This document shows, piece by piece, positions 16,787-25,577 of a stretch of 64,000 bases of DNA. The translations under genes were made by a program, and so were the position numbers. The stretch lies in contig JADJRB010000001.1 of assembly GCA_016712445.1 (NCBI GenBank), positions 744,001-808,000 on the forward strand. Reading direction: 5' to 3'. The number at the start of each line of letters is the position of its first letter. Position 1 is the stretch's first letter. This DNA comes from Acidobacteriota bacterium (GTDB lineage Bacteria; Pseudomonadota; Alphaproteobacteria; Caulobacterales; Hyphomonadaceae). Under the pieces are notes generated by a model, which saw only the letters and a program-made list of their open reading frames with translations, searched no databases and had not been told where the DNA came from.

Positions 16787-18178
16787 ATGCTTGCTCGCTT
16801 TCATGGTTCCCGCGTGTGGCCGGTCGCCGGACGGGCTGCGGCCCTGCTGGCAATGACACTGGCAGTTCTGGTGGCGGCGTGCTCAAGCGCGAAACCAGTG
16901 ACCGGCTCGGAGGAAGATTGTCCGCCGACGATTGCGGCGCCGGAAAGTACACAGCCCGCCCCCTGCCCACCCCCTGCCGGCAAGGTTCACGACGTCGAGG
17001 CGATCCGGCAGTCGCTCGACCGTATGTCCGCCCACGGACTTGACCCCGGCACCTACGCATCTGGCGATGTCGAAACATCCTGGCGCCTTGCCGCCACACA
17101 CCTCCGGTTCGGAGCTTTGGACCCGGCAACCCTGACGCCGCGCCTGCAAGCGGACGCCTCGCTCGCCGCCTATCCCGGCAATCTCGATCCTGCCTACGGC
17201 GCCGTGGATTATCGCGGCGCCCTTGACGCTCTGGCCCCGACGACGCCGATGTATTGGTCGCTCGTCGCCGAACTCAAGACCCAGCGCGCGGCGCTGGCCG
17301 GATTGAAGGATGCAGCCGGGATTGCCGCTGCAGAGGCGCGCATCGCCAGCCTCCGGGCCGGGCTGGAACGCCTGCGCTGGCTTGCCCATGACGCGCCGCC
17401 GCGCCAGATCATGGCGAACATTCCGACCTTTGAGGTGATGGCATTCGAAAACGGCTCGGAAACTTCACGTCGCGCCGCCGTTTTCGGACAGCTGACCCGA
17501 CAGACGCCGGAGTTTTCAGACGCCGTCGAGTATGTCGTGTTCAATCCGTGGTGGGATGTTCCGGACAGCATCGCGCGCCGCGACAAGCTGGCCCAGTTCC
17601 GGCGCGATCCGGGAGCGGTCTCGAGACTCGGCTACAGGATCGTTGACCGCTCCGGAAATGCAGTGAGCCCTTCATCTATCGACTGGCAAGCGGTCTCGTC
17701 TTCCGCTTTTCCGTATCATATCCGTCAAGCCCCCGGCCCCGCCAACGCGCTTGGGCAGGTCAAGTTTGTTTTTCCCAACCCGGACGCGGTCTACCTGCAC
17801 GACACGCCCGAAAAGAACCTCTTTGCCAGGCAGGTGCGCACCTTCTCGTCAGGCTGCATACGGGTGCAGGATCCGGTCGGCCTCGCGAGCTGGGTCCTGA
17901 AGGACACGCCGGGCTGGGACGATGATCGGATTGCGGCGGCAGTCGCCTCCGGCGACGAGACGAAGGCGACCCTCGCGGCCCCGGTGCCGATCGACATCGT
18001 CTATCTGACTGCCATTCCCTCCGCTGACGGAACAGTGGTCTACGCGCCGGACATTTACGGCCGGGATGCCTCCTTGCTGGAGGCGCTGGCCTCCCCGATG
18101 CGCCCGCCTGCGCAGGCGCCGGCGCTTCGGGCCAAGGCGACGACCCCCGGCCCCGAAACCTGTGCTGAAACGGGTTAG
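16787..18178 (+). CDS. L,D-transpeptidase lipoprotein (YcbB/LdtD-like)
   Basis: 463 aa with a hydrophobic N-terminus and lipobox LVAAC-S, so it is an envelope lipoprotein. Residues about 60-200 resemble the helical scaffold of YcbB-type enzymes (AIRQSLDRMSAHGLDPGTY). The YkuD catalytic domain follows, with H338 in HDTPEKN and C357 in SSGCIRV, the standard active-site pair. It is predicted to form 3-3 cross-links in peptidoglycan or attach proteins to it. It ends 35 bp from the convergent M23 peptidase gene, also an envelope enzyme. Confidence 0.92.
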   Translation: MLARFHGSRVWPVAGRAAALLAMTLAVLVAACSSAKPVTGSEEDCPPTIAAPESTQPAPCPPPAGKVHDVEAIRQSLDRMSAHGLDPGTYASGDVETSWRLAATHLRFGALDPATLTPRLQADASLAAYPGNLDPAYGAVDYRGALDALAPTTPMYWSLVAELKTQRAALAGLKDAAGIAAAEARIASLRAGLERLRWLAHDAPPRQIMANIPTFEVMAFENGSETSRRAAVFGQLTRQTPEFSDAVEYVVFNPWWDVPDSIARRDKLAQFRRDPGAVSRLGYRIVDRSGNAVSPSSIDWQAVSSSAFPYHIRQAPGPANALGQVKFVFPNPDAVYLHDTPEKNLFARQVRTFSSGCIRVQDPVGLASWVLKDTPGWDDDRIAAAVASGDETKATLAAPVPIDIVYLTAIPSADGTVVYAPDIYGRDASLLEALASPMRPPAQAPALRAKATTPGPETCAETG

Positions 18179-18213
18179 CGGGCACCGGACATCGCCGACC
18201 AGACCTCAGCAGA

Positions 18214-19368
18214 TCATTGCGCCTCGATGATGTCGCCCGCCCGGAGCTGGCGTTGCTGCATCGACACCCAGTCGTCGCGCAGGCCGCTGAACTCGACCGG
18301 CAATCCGCGTGCGGAATTCAAATCTGGTCCGTCGATGACCTGGAAATGCAGGTGTGGTTCGGTCGAATTTCCGGATGAACCGGCTTCGGCGATCTGATCG
18401 CCCGCCTTGACCGTATCACCGGCTTTCACCTTGACGCTATCCTTGTGCAGGTGGGCATAAAGCGAGTGCTCGCCGTTTGCGTGCCGGATCAGGACGTAGT
18501 TGCCGGCTGCGCCTTCAAATCCGCTTTGCAACATGATGTCCTGCTGCGTTGCGGAGACGCGTTCTTCATAGGCTTCAAAACCTTCTCCGGGCTGTCGAAG
18601 GGTGCTTTCGTCTTCCGCAACTTCATCGCGCACGGCGACGACGACGCCGTCTGCAGCGGCCATGACCGGTTGACCGAACGTGAAATAGTCCGTGAACCTC
18701 GTGCCGTCGCCGGTATGGGTCTTCGCGTCCGGTCCGAGGCGAGCAATGTCGAGCGCGTATTCCGATGACACGACCCAGCGGTGATGATGGCCTGCATCGC
18801 CGGACGCAAAGACGTACCAGCGGCCTTCTACGGGGGAGCGGTAGCTCACTTCGGATGCGCGGCGCAGCACCGGGACATCGACCGATCCGAGATCGCCGTC
18901 CGGCCCTTCCGCTATGATGCGCGCGATGTCCGGCAAGCCGCTGGAAGCCGCATAGAGCCAGGCGTTCAGCAGGACTTCGCCCTTTTCCAGTGTGGCGTCC
19001 GCGCTCAGCTGTTCGCCTGTGCCAAGCAGGCGCGAGAGATGGAACTGGAAGTCCATCATGTCGAGCAGGCCGGCCTCCTTCATGCCCGCCATCCTCGCAG
19101 CGCGGGCGGCGACCTTGGCGGCCGGCGTGCGCGTCACCGAAAGCAGCTCGCCTTCAGCATAGAGTTCAAGCCGCAGGCCGCGCACGTCCACGGCCTCATC
19201 GTCCGTGTTCACCACAAGAATGTTCTGGGCGAGCACGTCGAAAATGTTCCGGTCCGGCGCCGTGTCGAACACGTAGAGCGGGGCGGGATCGACGCGGATT
19301 TCGAGTGCAGAAGCCGGGCAAGCCGCCAGCATTCCCGCTGCGAGGGCAGCGAGCCAATGGGATTTCAT
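18214..19368 (-). CDS. M23-family metallopeptidase (LytM domain), exported
   Basis: 384 aa with a signal peptide (HWLAALAAGMLAACPASA). The C-terminal third is an M23 domain: HHRWVVSSEYALDI supplies the H-x-x-x-D-type ligand region, VLIRHANGEHSLYAHLHKDSVKVKAGD is the typical core, and GNSTEPHLHFQV holds the H-x-H motif. It is predicted to bind zinc and cut peptidoglycan peptides or other periplasmic proteins. AAGGAG precedes the ATG, and the gene begins 18 bp after the HAAS-domain gene, so it is part of the PadR operon. Confidence 0.9.
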   Translation of the reverse strand: MKSHWLAALAAGMLAACPASALEIRVDPAPLYVFDTAPDRNIFDVLAQNILVVNTDDEAVDVRGLRLELYAEGELLSVTRTPAAKVAARAARMAGMKEAGLLDMMDFQFHLSRLLGTGEQLSADATLEKGEVLLNAWLYAASSGLPDIARIIAEGPDGDLGSVDVPVLRRASEVSYRSPVEGRWYVFASGDAGHHHRWVVSSEYALDIARLGPDAKTHTGDGTRFTDYFTFGQPVMAAADGVVVAVRDEVAEDESTLRQPGEGFEAYEERVSATQQDIMLQSGFEGAAGNYVLIRHANGEHSLYAHLHKDSVKVKAGDTVKAGDQIAEAGSSGNSTEPHLHFQVIDGPDLNSARGLPVEFSGLRDDWVSMQQRQLRAGDIIEAQ

Positions 19369-19386
19369 GTTGTTCTCCTTGAAAGA

Positions 19387-19992
19387 TCAGTCTGTCATGT
19401 GTTGCCGCCCGCGCCCCTCAGGCTTGCGGATTTTCACCCAGCCGAAGGCCAGCGTGAGAATGAGGTAAAGTCCGGCTGCGACCGCAAAGGCGATCGGCGA
19501 AAACCAGTGGCCGTAGATATCGACGTCGCCCGGCGACTTGCCGAAGCCGATCAGCGTCTGTCCGTCCGGCATGCGGTAGACACCTGCCGAGTCCGGATCG
19601 ATCAGGTGCATCACACCCATGATCAATGCGAGCAGCGCGATCGCATAGCCAAGCCCGGCGAGGCTCGACACGACAAGACCGGTGACGCCCGTCGACGCGC
19701 TCATGGCAAGCGCACGCGCGATGTGGCCCGGCATCAGCGAGCGGGCAGCGCGCGTGCGCAGCTTCTCGGCAACAAGGTCCGGAAGGAAGTCTTCCGGCGC
19801 GCCGAGCCGCTCCAGCGCTTCAGGTGCACTTGTGCCGCCGGCCAGCGCGTCAAGCGCATGCTGTTCGAGTTCCCGGCGGACGTCCGCGGCCGCTTCGGAG
19901 GGTAGCGGCGCGAGGAGACGGTCCACCTTTGCGAAATAGTCCGCGAAGACGGCCCGCGCCCCGGCATCGGAAATATCGGTCCAGCGGTTCAT
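19387..19992 (-). CDS. HAAS (DUF1700-like) signalling membrane protein
   Basis: 201 aa. The N-terminal 90 residues are helical and carry the HAAS pattern (AKVDRLLAPLPSEAAADVRRELEQHALDAL, then ALERLGAPEDFLPDLVAEKLR). Two membrane spans follow: about residues 105-130 and 165-190. HAAS proteins are typically encoded beside PadR regulators and are thought to work with them. The ATG overlaps the padR stop by 4 bp (ATGA), consistent with translational coupling. Confidence 0.85.
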   Translation of the reverse strand: MNRWTDISDAGARAVFADYFAKVDRLLAPLPSEAAADVRRELEQHALDALAGGTSAPEALERLGAPEDFLPDLVAEKLRTRAARSLMPGHIARALAMSASTGVTGLVVSSLAGLGYAIALLALIMGVMHLIDPDSAGVYRMPDGQTLIGFGKSPGDVDIYGHWFSPIAFAVAAGLYLILTLAFGWVKIRKPEGRGRQHMTD

Positions 19993-20333
19993 GGGATCAG
20001 CTTTCCAAGGTTCTGGTTGAAGGCGCCCCAGCGAGCGGCGGCTTCGCCAAGCACATCGCGGCCGGCGGGGGTCAGCGCGTAGATCTTGCGGGCGGGTCCG
20101 CTCTCCTGGATTGTCCATTCGGCGACCGCGAGGCCGTCCCGCTCAAGTCCATTCAAAAGGGGATAAAGCGTGCCCTCGGGAATCGCGGCGCTCAGCACGT
20201 CGCGCAGGGCAAGCGCTAGGCCGTAGCCATGCACGGGGCCCTTCCCTAGCACCGCGATCACCGCAAAAGGCAGGACCCCCTTGCGCCAGCGCTTTTCGAT
20301 ATCGTCCAGAGTATCACTCATCGTGAAATGCAT
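19989..20333 (-). CDS. PadR-family transcriptional regulator
   Basis: 114 aa. The winged-helix N-terminus is clear: LPFAVIAVLGKGPVHGYGLALALRD (helix 1-2), IPEGTLYPLLNGLERDGLAVAEW (recognition helix and wing) and KIYALTPAGRDVLGEAAARW (C-terminal helix). It is predicted to repress its own operon. The first ATG directly abuts a 21-bp palindrome whose right arm includes GAGG, the likely ribosome site, so repressor binding and translation signals overlap. A second ATG 12 bp downstream lacks a ribosome site. Confidence 0.9.
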   Translation of the reverse strand: MHFTMSDTLDDIEKRWRKGVLPFAVIAVLGKGPVHGYGLALALRDVLSAAIPEGTLYPLLNGLERDGLAVAEWTIQESGPARKIYALTPAGRDVLGEAAARWGAFNQNLGKLIP

Positions 20334-20354
20334 ATACCTCGAAATTCGAGGTAT
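20334..20354. promoter_or_regulatory. Candidate PadR operator (21-bp palindrome)
   Basis: Ten-base arms ATACCTCGAA and its exact reverse complement are separated by one A. The site lies immediately upstream of padR in the padR/tricorn divergent region. PadR proteins usually bind palindromes of this size next to their own gene. Confidence 0.7.
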
Positions 20355-20385
20355 GTAAATTCCCCTCTTGAATGACCGGCGCTTG

Positions 20386-20396
20386 TCGAAATTCGA
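20386..20396. promoter_or_regulatory. Second PadR-like site near the tricorn gene
   Basis: TCGAA-A-TTCGA repeats the exact 11-bp core of the larger palindrome at 20334-20354, 43 bp upstream of the tricorn ATG. It is probably a second, weaker operator. Confidence 0.5.
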
Positions 20397-20438
20397 TATG
20401 ATCTTATGGTGCCGCCTTCACAATTCGGGGAATTGAAG

Positions 20439-23400
20439 ATGCGGAAAGTTTCGTTTGTCGCTCTGGCGGCGGCCGTCGCGGCAGCAGCCGGCGCCCACGC
20501 CCAGACGCTGGGTTATTACCAGACGCCGGCGCTCAGCGACCAGGCCCTGGTCTTCGCCAGCGAAGGCGACCTCTGGCGCGCTGATCCTGCGGGCGGTACC
20601 GCCATCCGGCTGACCACGCATGTCGAGACCGAATCTTCGCCGATGCTTTCGCCCGACGGCAAATGGATCGCTTTCAATGCCAGCTATGACGGGCCGCAGG
20701 AGATCTACCTGATGCCGGTGTCCGGCGGTGCACCGGTGCGCCTGACGCATGAAGGCGGCGACGTGACCGTGCGCGGCTGGCTCGACAACAACCGCGTGCT
20801 TTACAGGACCTCGAACCTGCCAGGCACGATCCCGCGGCTCCTTCGCAGCATCGACCGGCAGACACGCGCCGTCGAAGACATCCCCCTCGCCGACGCCGAC
20901 CTCGCGACGCTGCTAGGCGACGGCAAGACGCTGGTGTTCACGCGCTACGGGCTTTCCATGTTCGCCGACAATGCCGTGCAGTATCGCGGCGGGCGCATGG
21001 CGCAGCTCTGGCGCTACACGCTTGGCAGCGACACCGAGGCGGTGCGGCTGGCGGCGGACTTCGGCGCACCGATCCGTACACCGATGGCCTGGCAGGGCCG
21101 CATCTATTTCATCAGCGACAAGTCCGGCACCGACAACATCTGGTCGGTTGCAGAAGACGGCACAGATCCGGTGCAGCACACACAGTCGAACGCCTGGCAG
21201 ATGCGCACGCCCTACCTGCACGCCGGCAAGATTGCCTACCAGAGCGGTGCTGACCTCTACACCTATGATATCTCGGCCGGCACGACTGCGAAGCTTGATA
21301 TCCGCCTCGCCAGCGACAGCGATTTCAAGCGCGAACGCTGGCTTGAATCGCCGCTCGCCTACCTGGAAGATGCACGCCTGTCACCGTCGGGCGAAGCAGT
21401 CACGGTCACTGCGCGCGGCCGCGTCGCCACGGCCTTCACGGGCATTCGCCGGCGGATCGAATATGTGCTGCCCGCAGGAACACGCGCCCGTTCGGCCGCC
21501 ATTGGCGCTGACGGCAAGTCCGTGTTTGCGATCGTGGACGGCGGCACGTATGGCGAAATCTGGCAGTTCCCCGCAGATGGCACCAGCCCCGGCAAGGCCG
21601 TCACGTCGGGCACGGCTGCGCACATCTGGCGGTTGTTCCCGGCGCCAAAGGGCAGCACGGTCCTCTACACAACCAAGCGCGGCAAACTGTTCGCACTCGA
21701 CGCCGCGACCGGCAATAGCACGCAGATCGACGCGACGGCCAGCAGCGGGGACGACGCGTTCCAGGAGTTCACCTGGTCCGCAGACGGACGGTATGTGGCC
21801 TATACCGGCTTTGACGCGCGCGACATACCGCAGATCGTTCTCTACGATACCCTGACGGGCCAGCGCACCGTGCTGACGACCGGCAAGTTCGAATCCTCCG
21901 CGCCGGCCTTCTCTGCCGATGGCGCTTGGCTCTATTTCCTGTCGAACCGCAACTTCGAGGCAAATCCCGGCGCTCCGTGGGGCGACCGCAACATGGGCCC
22001 GGCCTTCAGCGCCCGTGCCAAGCTCTATGCCTTGCAGCTGGATCCCGCCGCCAGTTTCCCGTTCGAGGCGCCGGATGAGCTGGCACCCGCCAGCGCAGCG
22101 CCGTCAGAGACGCCGGACGAATCCGCTGACAAGAAGAAGTCGAAAGGCGACAAGGCAAAAGCAACCGCCGAACCGGAAGGTCCGAAAGTCGTCCTCGACG
22201 GCGTGCAGGGCCGGCTGTGGGATGTGCCGGTACGGCCCGGCGATTACGTGTCGATAGCGGCGAACGCCACCCATATCTTCCTGCTTGAATCGGTGCCCGG
22301 CGAGCCGCTGGGCTCGCTCAAGCGACTGGAAATCAAGAGTGAGAAGGCAAAGGTCGAAGACTACGCCGACAACGTCGCCAGCTTCAGCCTGTCCGCAGAC
22401 GGCAGTAAGCTTTTCGTGCTGATGGGCGAGGGCGAAGAGTCCACGATGCTGGTGCTCTCGCCGGGCGATCCGTTCCCGGACGATACGTCGAGCCAGACAG
22501 TGCGGCTGGCGGACTGGCGACCGGCGATCGACCCGCAGGACGAATGGCGCCAGATGACGCTCGACGCCTGGCGTCTGCACCGCGACTTTGCATATGACGT
22601 CAATCTCCGCGGGGTGAACTGGGACGGCGTGCGCGACCAATTCGTGCCGTTGGCCGAACGGATCGGTTATCGCGGCGAGTTGAACGACCTGCTTGGACAG
22701 ATGTCGGCGGAGCTTGGCATCCTGCACAGCCAGATCGTGCCGGGCGACACGCCCGTGGATGATGAGAGCGGCGCGCCGGGTTTCCTCGGTGCAACTTACC
22801 AGGCCTCTTCCGGCGGGGTGAAAATTGTGTCCATCCTCAACGGCGAGCGTGATCGTCCGCATACGCTCGGCCCCCTTCTCAAACCCGGCGTCGATGTCCG
22901 CCCCGGAGACCTCATCACCGCAGTCGACGGAGCAGCAGTGCGCACGCCTGATGAACTGGCGGATGCGCTGACGATGAAGGCGGGCATGCAGGTGCGCCTT
23001 GAACTCTCACGCGCCGGCGCCAAGCGGAGTGAGATCGTGGTGCCGGCCTCACGGAGCATCCAGAACCAGCTGCTTTACGCCGACTGGGTGCAGCACAACC
23101 GCGAAACCGTGGCCGCCGAGACCGGCGGCAAGATCGGCTACCTCCATCTGCGCGCGATGACGCCGGGCGACATCGCCTCGTTCGCACGCGACTTCTACGA
23201 GCACTACGACAAGGATGGCTTGATCATCGACGTGCGCGGCAATCGCGGCGGCAATATCGACAGCTGGATCATCGGCACCTTGCTGCGCAAAGTCTGGGCG
23301 TACTGGCCGGGGCCCGAAGGCACCGGCGGCAGCCAGAACATGCAGCAAACCTTCCGCGGCCACCTCGCCGTGCTGATCAATGAAGGCACCTATTCCGACG

Positions 23401-23753
23401 GCGAGACTTTCGCGGCCGGCATCAAGGCCCTGGAGCTGGCGCCGCTGGTCGGCTCACGCACGGCCGGCGCGGGCATCTGGCTGTCGGACCGCAATTCGCT
23501 CGCCGATGGCGGGCGGGCGCGCGTGGCGGAGTTCGGCCAGTTCACCGCAGACGGACGCTGGATGATCGAAGGCCTCGGCGTCGGTCCTGACCAGCCGGTC
23601 GACAATCCTCCGCGTGCGACCTATCTGGGCGAAGATGCCCAGCTCGCGCAGGCGATAAGCTATCTTGAAGCGAAGATACACGATGAGCCGATCGCGCCGC
23701 TGGTCGCAGGCCCCCTCTCCCCGCTCGGCACGCCAGGCCAGGACGTGCGATAG
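20439..23753 (+). CDS. Tricorn-like S41-family protease with beta-propeller and PDZ domains, exported
   Basis: 1104 aa from ATG 20439, chosen because it opens a signal peptide (VSFVALAAAVAAAAGAHAQ). Residues about 30-620 have TolB/propeller-type repeats (LSPDGKWIAF, WSADGRYVAYTG, FSADGAWLYFLSNR). A charged Lys-rich linker near 560-585 is followed by the tricorn core with H714 in WRLHRDFAYD, a PDZ domain (about 790-870), and the peptidase domain with the nucleophile S986-D987 in NEGTYSDGETFAAG. It is predicted to degrade peptides in the periplasm. It is divergent from padR and probably under its control. Confidence 0.93.
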   Translation: MRKVSFVALAAAVAAAAGAHAQTLGYYQTPALSDQALVFASEGDLWRADPAGGTAIRLTTHVETESSPMLSPDGKWIAFNASYDGPQEIYLMPVSGGAPVRLTHEGGDVTVRGWLDNNRVLYRTSNLPGTIPRLLRSIDRQTRAVEDIPLADADLATLLGDGKTLVFTRYGLSMFADNAVQYRGGRMAQLWRYTLGSDTEAVRLAADFGAPIRTPMAWQGRIYFISDKSGTDNIWSVAEDGTDPVQHTQSNAWQMRTPYLHAGKIAYQSGADLYTYDISAGTTAKLDIRLASDSDFKRERWLESPLAYLEDARLSPSGEAVTVTARGRVATAFTGIRRRIEYVLPAGTRARSAAIGADGKSVFAIVDGGTYGEIWQFPADGTSPGKAVTSGTAAHIWRLFPAPKGSTVLYTTKRGKLFALDAATGNSTQIDATASSGDDAFQEFTWSADGRYVAYTGFDARDIPQIVLYDTLTGQRTVLTTGKFESSAPAFSADGAWLYFLSNRNFEANPGAPWGDRNMGPAFSARAKLYALQLDPAASFPFEAPDELAPASAAPSETPDESADKKKSKGDKAKATAEPEGPKVVLDGVQGRLWDVPVRPGDYVSIAANATHIFLLESVPGEPLGSLKRLEIKSEKAKVEDYADNVASFSLSADGSKLFVLMGEGEESTMLVLSPGDPFPDDTSSQTVRLADWRPAIDPQDEWRQMTLDAWRLHRDFAYDVNLRGVNWDGVRDQFVPLAERIGYRGELNDLLGQMSAELGILHSQIVPGDTPVDDESGAPGFLGATYQASSGGVKIVSILNGERDRPHTLGPLLKPGVDVRPGDLITAVDGAAVRTPDELADALTMKAGMQVRLELSRAGAKRSEIVVPASRSIQNQLLYADWVQHNRETVAAETGGKIGYLHLRAMTPGDIASFARDFYEHYDKDGLIIDVRGNRGGNIDSWIIGTLLRKVWAYWPGPEGTGGSQNMQQTFRGHLAVLINEGTYSDGETFAAGIKALELAPLVGSRTAGAGIWLSDRNSLADGGRARVAEFGQFTADGRWMIEGLGVGPDQPVDNPPRATYLGEDAQLAQAISYLEAKIHDEPIAPLVAGPLSPLGTPGQDVR

Positions 23754-23776
23754 GCCGGACACGGACGCCAGAAACA

Positions 23777-23810
23777 GAAAGCCCGCTCTCGCGAGCGGGC
23801 TTTCGCTTTT
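23777..23810. terminator. Bidirectional terminator between tricorn and VWA genes
   Basis: GAAAGCCCGCT and AGCGGGCTTTC form an 11-bp perfect stem with a 6-nt loop, followed by CGCTTTT on the plus strand and preceded by A-rich sequence. It serves two convergent genes. Confidence 0.85.
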
Positions 23811-23859
23811 CCGGACCTGTGTCGCCGAGGGTTCGGGCTTCCGGAAAAGTGAGCCGTGA

Positions 23860-24615
23860 TTACTGGCCTTTGCGTTCCTTCACACCCGCTTCGTCGGCCT
23901 GTGCGCGGTCAGCCGCGTTGAACTCGATCTCGGCCTCGGCGCCCTTGCCATAGGCGCGGGCTTTCTGCGCGAGATTGTCCATGGATTCCTTCATCTGGCC
24001 CTGGCCGACCGCCATCGTCTTCGAGGCGGCCATGCCGACGGCTTCCGCGTCAGAGAAGCTGGCAAATTCGGCGCCGAGGAAGACGACCTCCCAGCCCTTG
24101 GCACGCGCGCGGTCGAGCGCAGCCTTGGCGCCCTGTTTCGTCAGCTCACTGGACGAGTTTTCGAGACCATCGGTCATGATGACGATGACGGCTTTTTCCG
24201 GCGCATCGGCCTCGGCGCGGTTCACGATCCGGCCGATCGCATCATACAGCGGGGTCATGCCACGCGGGTTGGCTTCGTCGTCGGTCACGTCGGTCCACTT
24301 GGCCGGATCGACCTTGTCGCGCAGCACATCGAACTGCATGCCGTCCTGGTGGTCGAACACCGCCAGCGTCACGGCGGTCTTGATGTCCCCGCCGGCAATC
24401 TCGGCGCCCGGCGCATCGGCCGCGAAGCTGTCGGCATAAGCGTTCACCGAGGTGAGCGCCTCGTCCCAGATGTCGGACATCGAGCCCGTACGGTCGAGCA
24501 GGATATAGGATTGGACCGTGTCATTCTTGACCGGCTTGGGCAGGATCTTGGCCTGCGAGGTAGCGGCGAAAGCGAAGCCGGCAACAATGGCGGCGATGGA
24601 TCGTGTGAGTTTCAT
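23860..24615 (-). CDS. VWA-domain protein with signal peptide
   Basis: 251 aa from ATG 24615, which opens a signal peptide (KLTRSIAAIVAGFAFAATSQA). The VWA fold follows, with a MIDAS variant DRTGS (residues near 43-47), the Thr in RGMTPLYDAI and the Asp in VIVIMTDGLEN. The domain binds a metal and usually a protein partner. The C-terminus is highly charged with an Ala/Glu-rich tail ending in ERKGQ. It is the exported paralogue of the next gene, with near-identical blocks such as KAALDRAR-KGWEVVFLGA. No partner gene is obvious. Confidence 0.88.
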   Translation of the reverse strand: MKLTRSIAAIVAGFAFAATSQAKILPKPVKNDTVQSYILLDRTGSMSDIWDEALTSVNAYADSFAADAPGAEIAGGDIKTAVTLAVFDHQDGMQFDVLRDKVDPAKWTDVTDDEANPRGMTPLYDAIGRIVNRAEADAPEKAVIVIMTDGLENSSSELTKQGAKAALDRARAKGWEVVFLGAEFASFSDAEAVGMAASKTMAVGQGQMKESMDNLAQKARAYGKGAEAEIEFNAADRAQADEAGVKERKGQ

Positions 24616-24702
24616 GGGTGCGTCCCTTCCCGTTTCGTGATGGCGAAAAGCTGCGCCCCGATTGCGGCGCGTCTGTGTCGCGAATCGGCCGACCCAAAGG
24701 AA

Positions 24703-24730
24703 TTGGGCCGCCTTTTGAGGGGCGGCCCAA
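24703..24730 (-). terminator. Stem-loop between the two VWA genes
   Basis: TTGGGCCGCC and GGCGGCCCAA form a perfect 10-bp stem with an 8-nt loop, 45 bp after the upstream VWA stop. On the minus strand it is followed by TTCCTTT, so termination would be weak; CTTTTT follows on the plus strand. Confidence 0.5.
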
Positions 24731-24737
24731 CTTTTTG

Positions 24738-24753
24738 CTGAACAGCTGTTCAG
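24738..24753. promoter_or_regulatory. 16-bp perfect palindrome (CTGAACAG core), possible operator
   Basis: CTGAACAG is followed directly by its reverse complement CTGTTCAG. The form is typical of TetR-family operators. It lies between the two VWA genes, 22 bp past the stop of the upstream one, and no tetR gene is in the window. Confidence 0.4.
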
Positions 24754-24774
24754 ACTACGCACTCAGGGGACGGA

Positions 24775-25461
24775 TCATTTGCCCTTGCGGCGCAGGACGT
24801 CCTTTTCGCCCGACTCTGCGCGGTCTTCCTCGTTGAAGTCCACCGAGGCGGACTGGCGTGCGTAGTAAGCCCGGTTCTTGGACGCGAGCTTGCGCATCGA
24901 GCCCTCGAACATGCCGGGCGCCATCGCCATCGACTTCGAGCCGGCCACGCCGACCGCGCCGGCGTCGGCAAACTTTGCAAAGTCAGCCCCCAAGAAAACA
25001 ACCTCCCAGCCACGTGCCCGTGCCCGGTCGAGCGCCGCCTTGGCGCCATCCTTGGTGACTTCCTGTGAGGAGTTTTCCTCCCCGTCGGTCATCACCACGA
25101 TCACGGCCCGGTCCGGATTGTCGGCTTCTGCCAGCGCCACCGTTCGCGCCAGCGCGTCGAACAGCGGGGTCATCCCGCGCGGCGTGGCATCTTCATTCGT
25201 GACAGTCTTCCAGTCCGCCAGCAGCACGCCTTTCCGGATGACGTCGAACTGCAGGCCCGAATGATGGTCGAACACCGCCAGCGTCACCTTCTCGCCGGGG
25301 TCCGGGGCCAAGCCGCCTTCGGGCTTGGAGAGGGCATCGACATAGGCATTCACCGAACCAAGGGCCTCGTCCCAGATGCCGCCCATGGAGCCGGTACGGT
25401 CAAGCAGGACATAGGAGTGGGAGGGGCCAGCGGGTGCGGCCGTCTTTTGTGTGTCAGTCAT
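24775..25461 (-). CDS. VWA-domain protein without signal peptide (paralogue)
   Basis: 228 aa, clearly homologous along its whole length to the neighbouring exported VWA protein but starting MTDTQKTAAPAGPSHSYVLLDRTGS, so it is probably cytosolic. The MIDAS residues DRTGS, T in RGMTPLFDAL and D in VIVVMTDGEEN are all kept. The C-terminal tail is charged (DFNEEDRAESGEKDVLRRKGK). The duplication followed by different targeting suggests the two copies have separate partners. It lies downstream of the desaturase gene, separated by a stem-loop. Confidence 0.88.
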   Translation of the reverse strand: MTDTQKTAAPAGPSHSYVLLDRTGSMGGIWDEALGSVNAYVDALSKPEGGLAPDPGEKVTLAVFDHHSGLQFDVIRKGVLLADWKTVTNEDATPRGMTPLFDALARTVALAEADNPDRAVIVVMTDGEENSSQEVTKDGAKAALDRARARGWEVVFLGADFAKFADAGAVGVAGSKSMAMAPGMFEGSMRKLASKNRAYYARQSASVDFNEEDRAESGEKDVLRRKGK

Positions 25462-25506
25462 GGATAGTCCCTCTCTCGTGCGCCCCCACGCCCGGACAAC
25501 CCAAAT

Positions 25507-25542
25507 GGGAAAGCGCCCACCCGGTTAAAGGGGGCGCTTCCC
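25507..25542 (-). terminator. Stem-loop after the desaturase gene
   Basis: GGGAAAGCGCCC and GGGGCGCTTCCC pair over about 11 bp with one bulge, 36 bp past the desaturase stop. It is followed on the minus strand by ATTTGGG. It resembles in position the hairpin between the VWA genes. Confidence 0.45.
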
Positions 25543-25577
25543 ATAATTCGTTGCTGCAACTGCGAAGGCGCGCCGGG

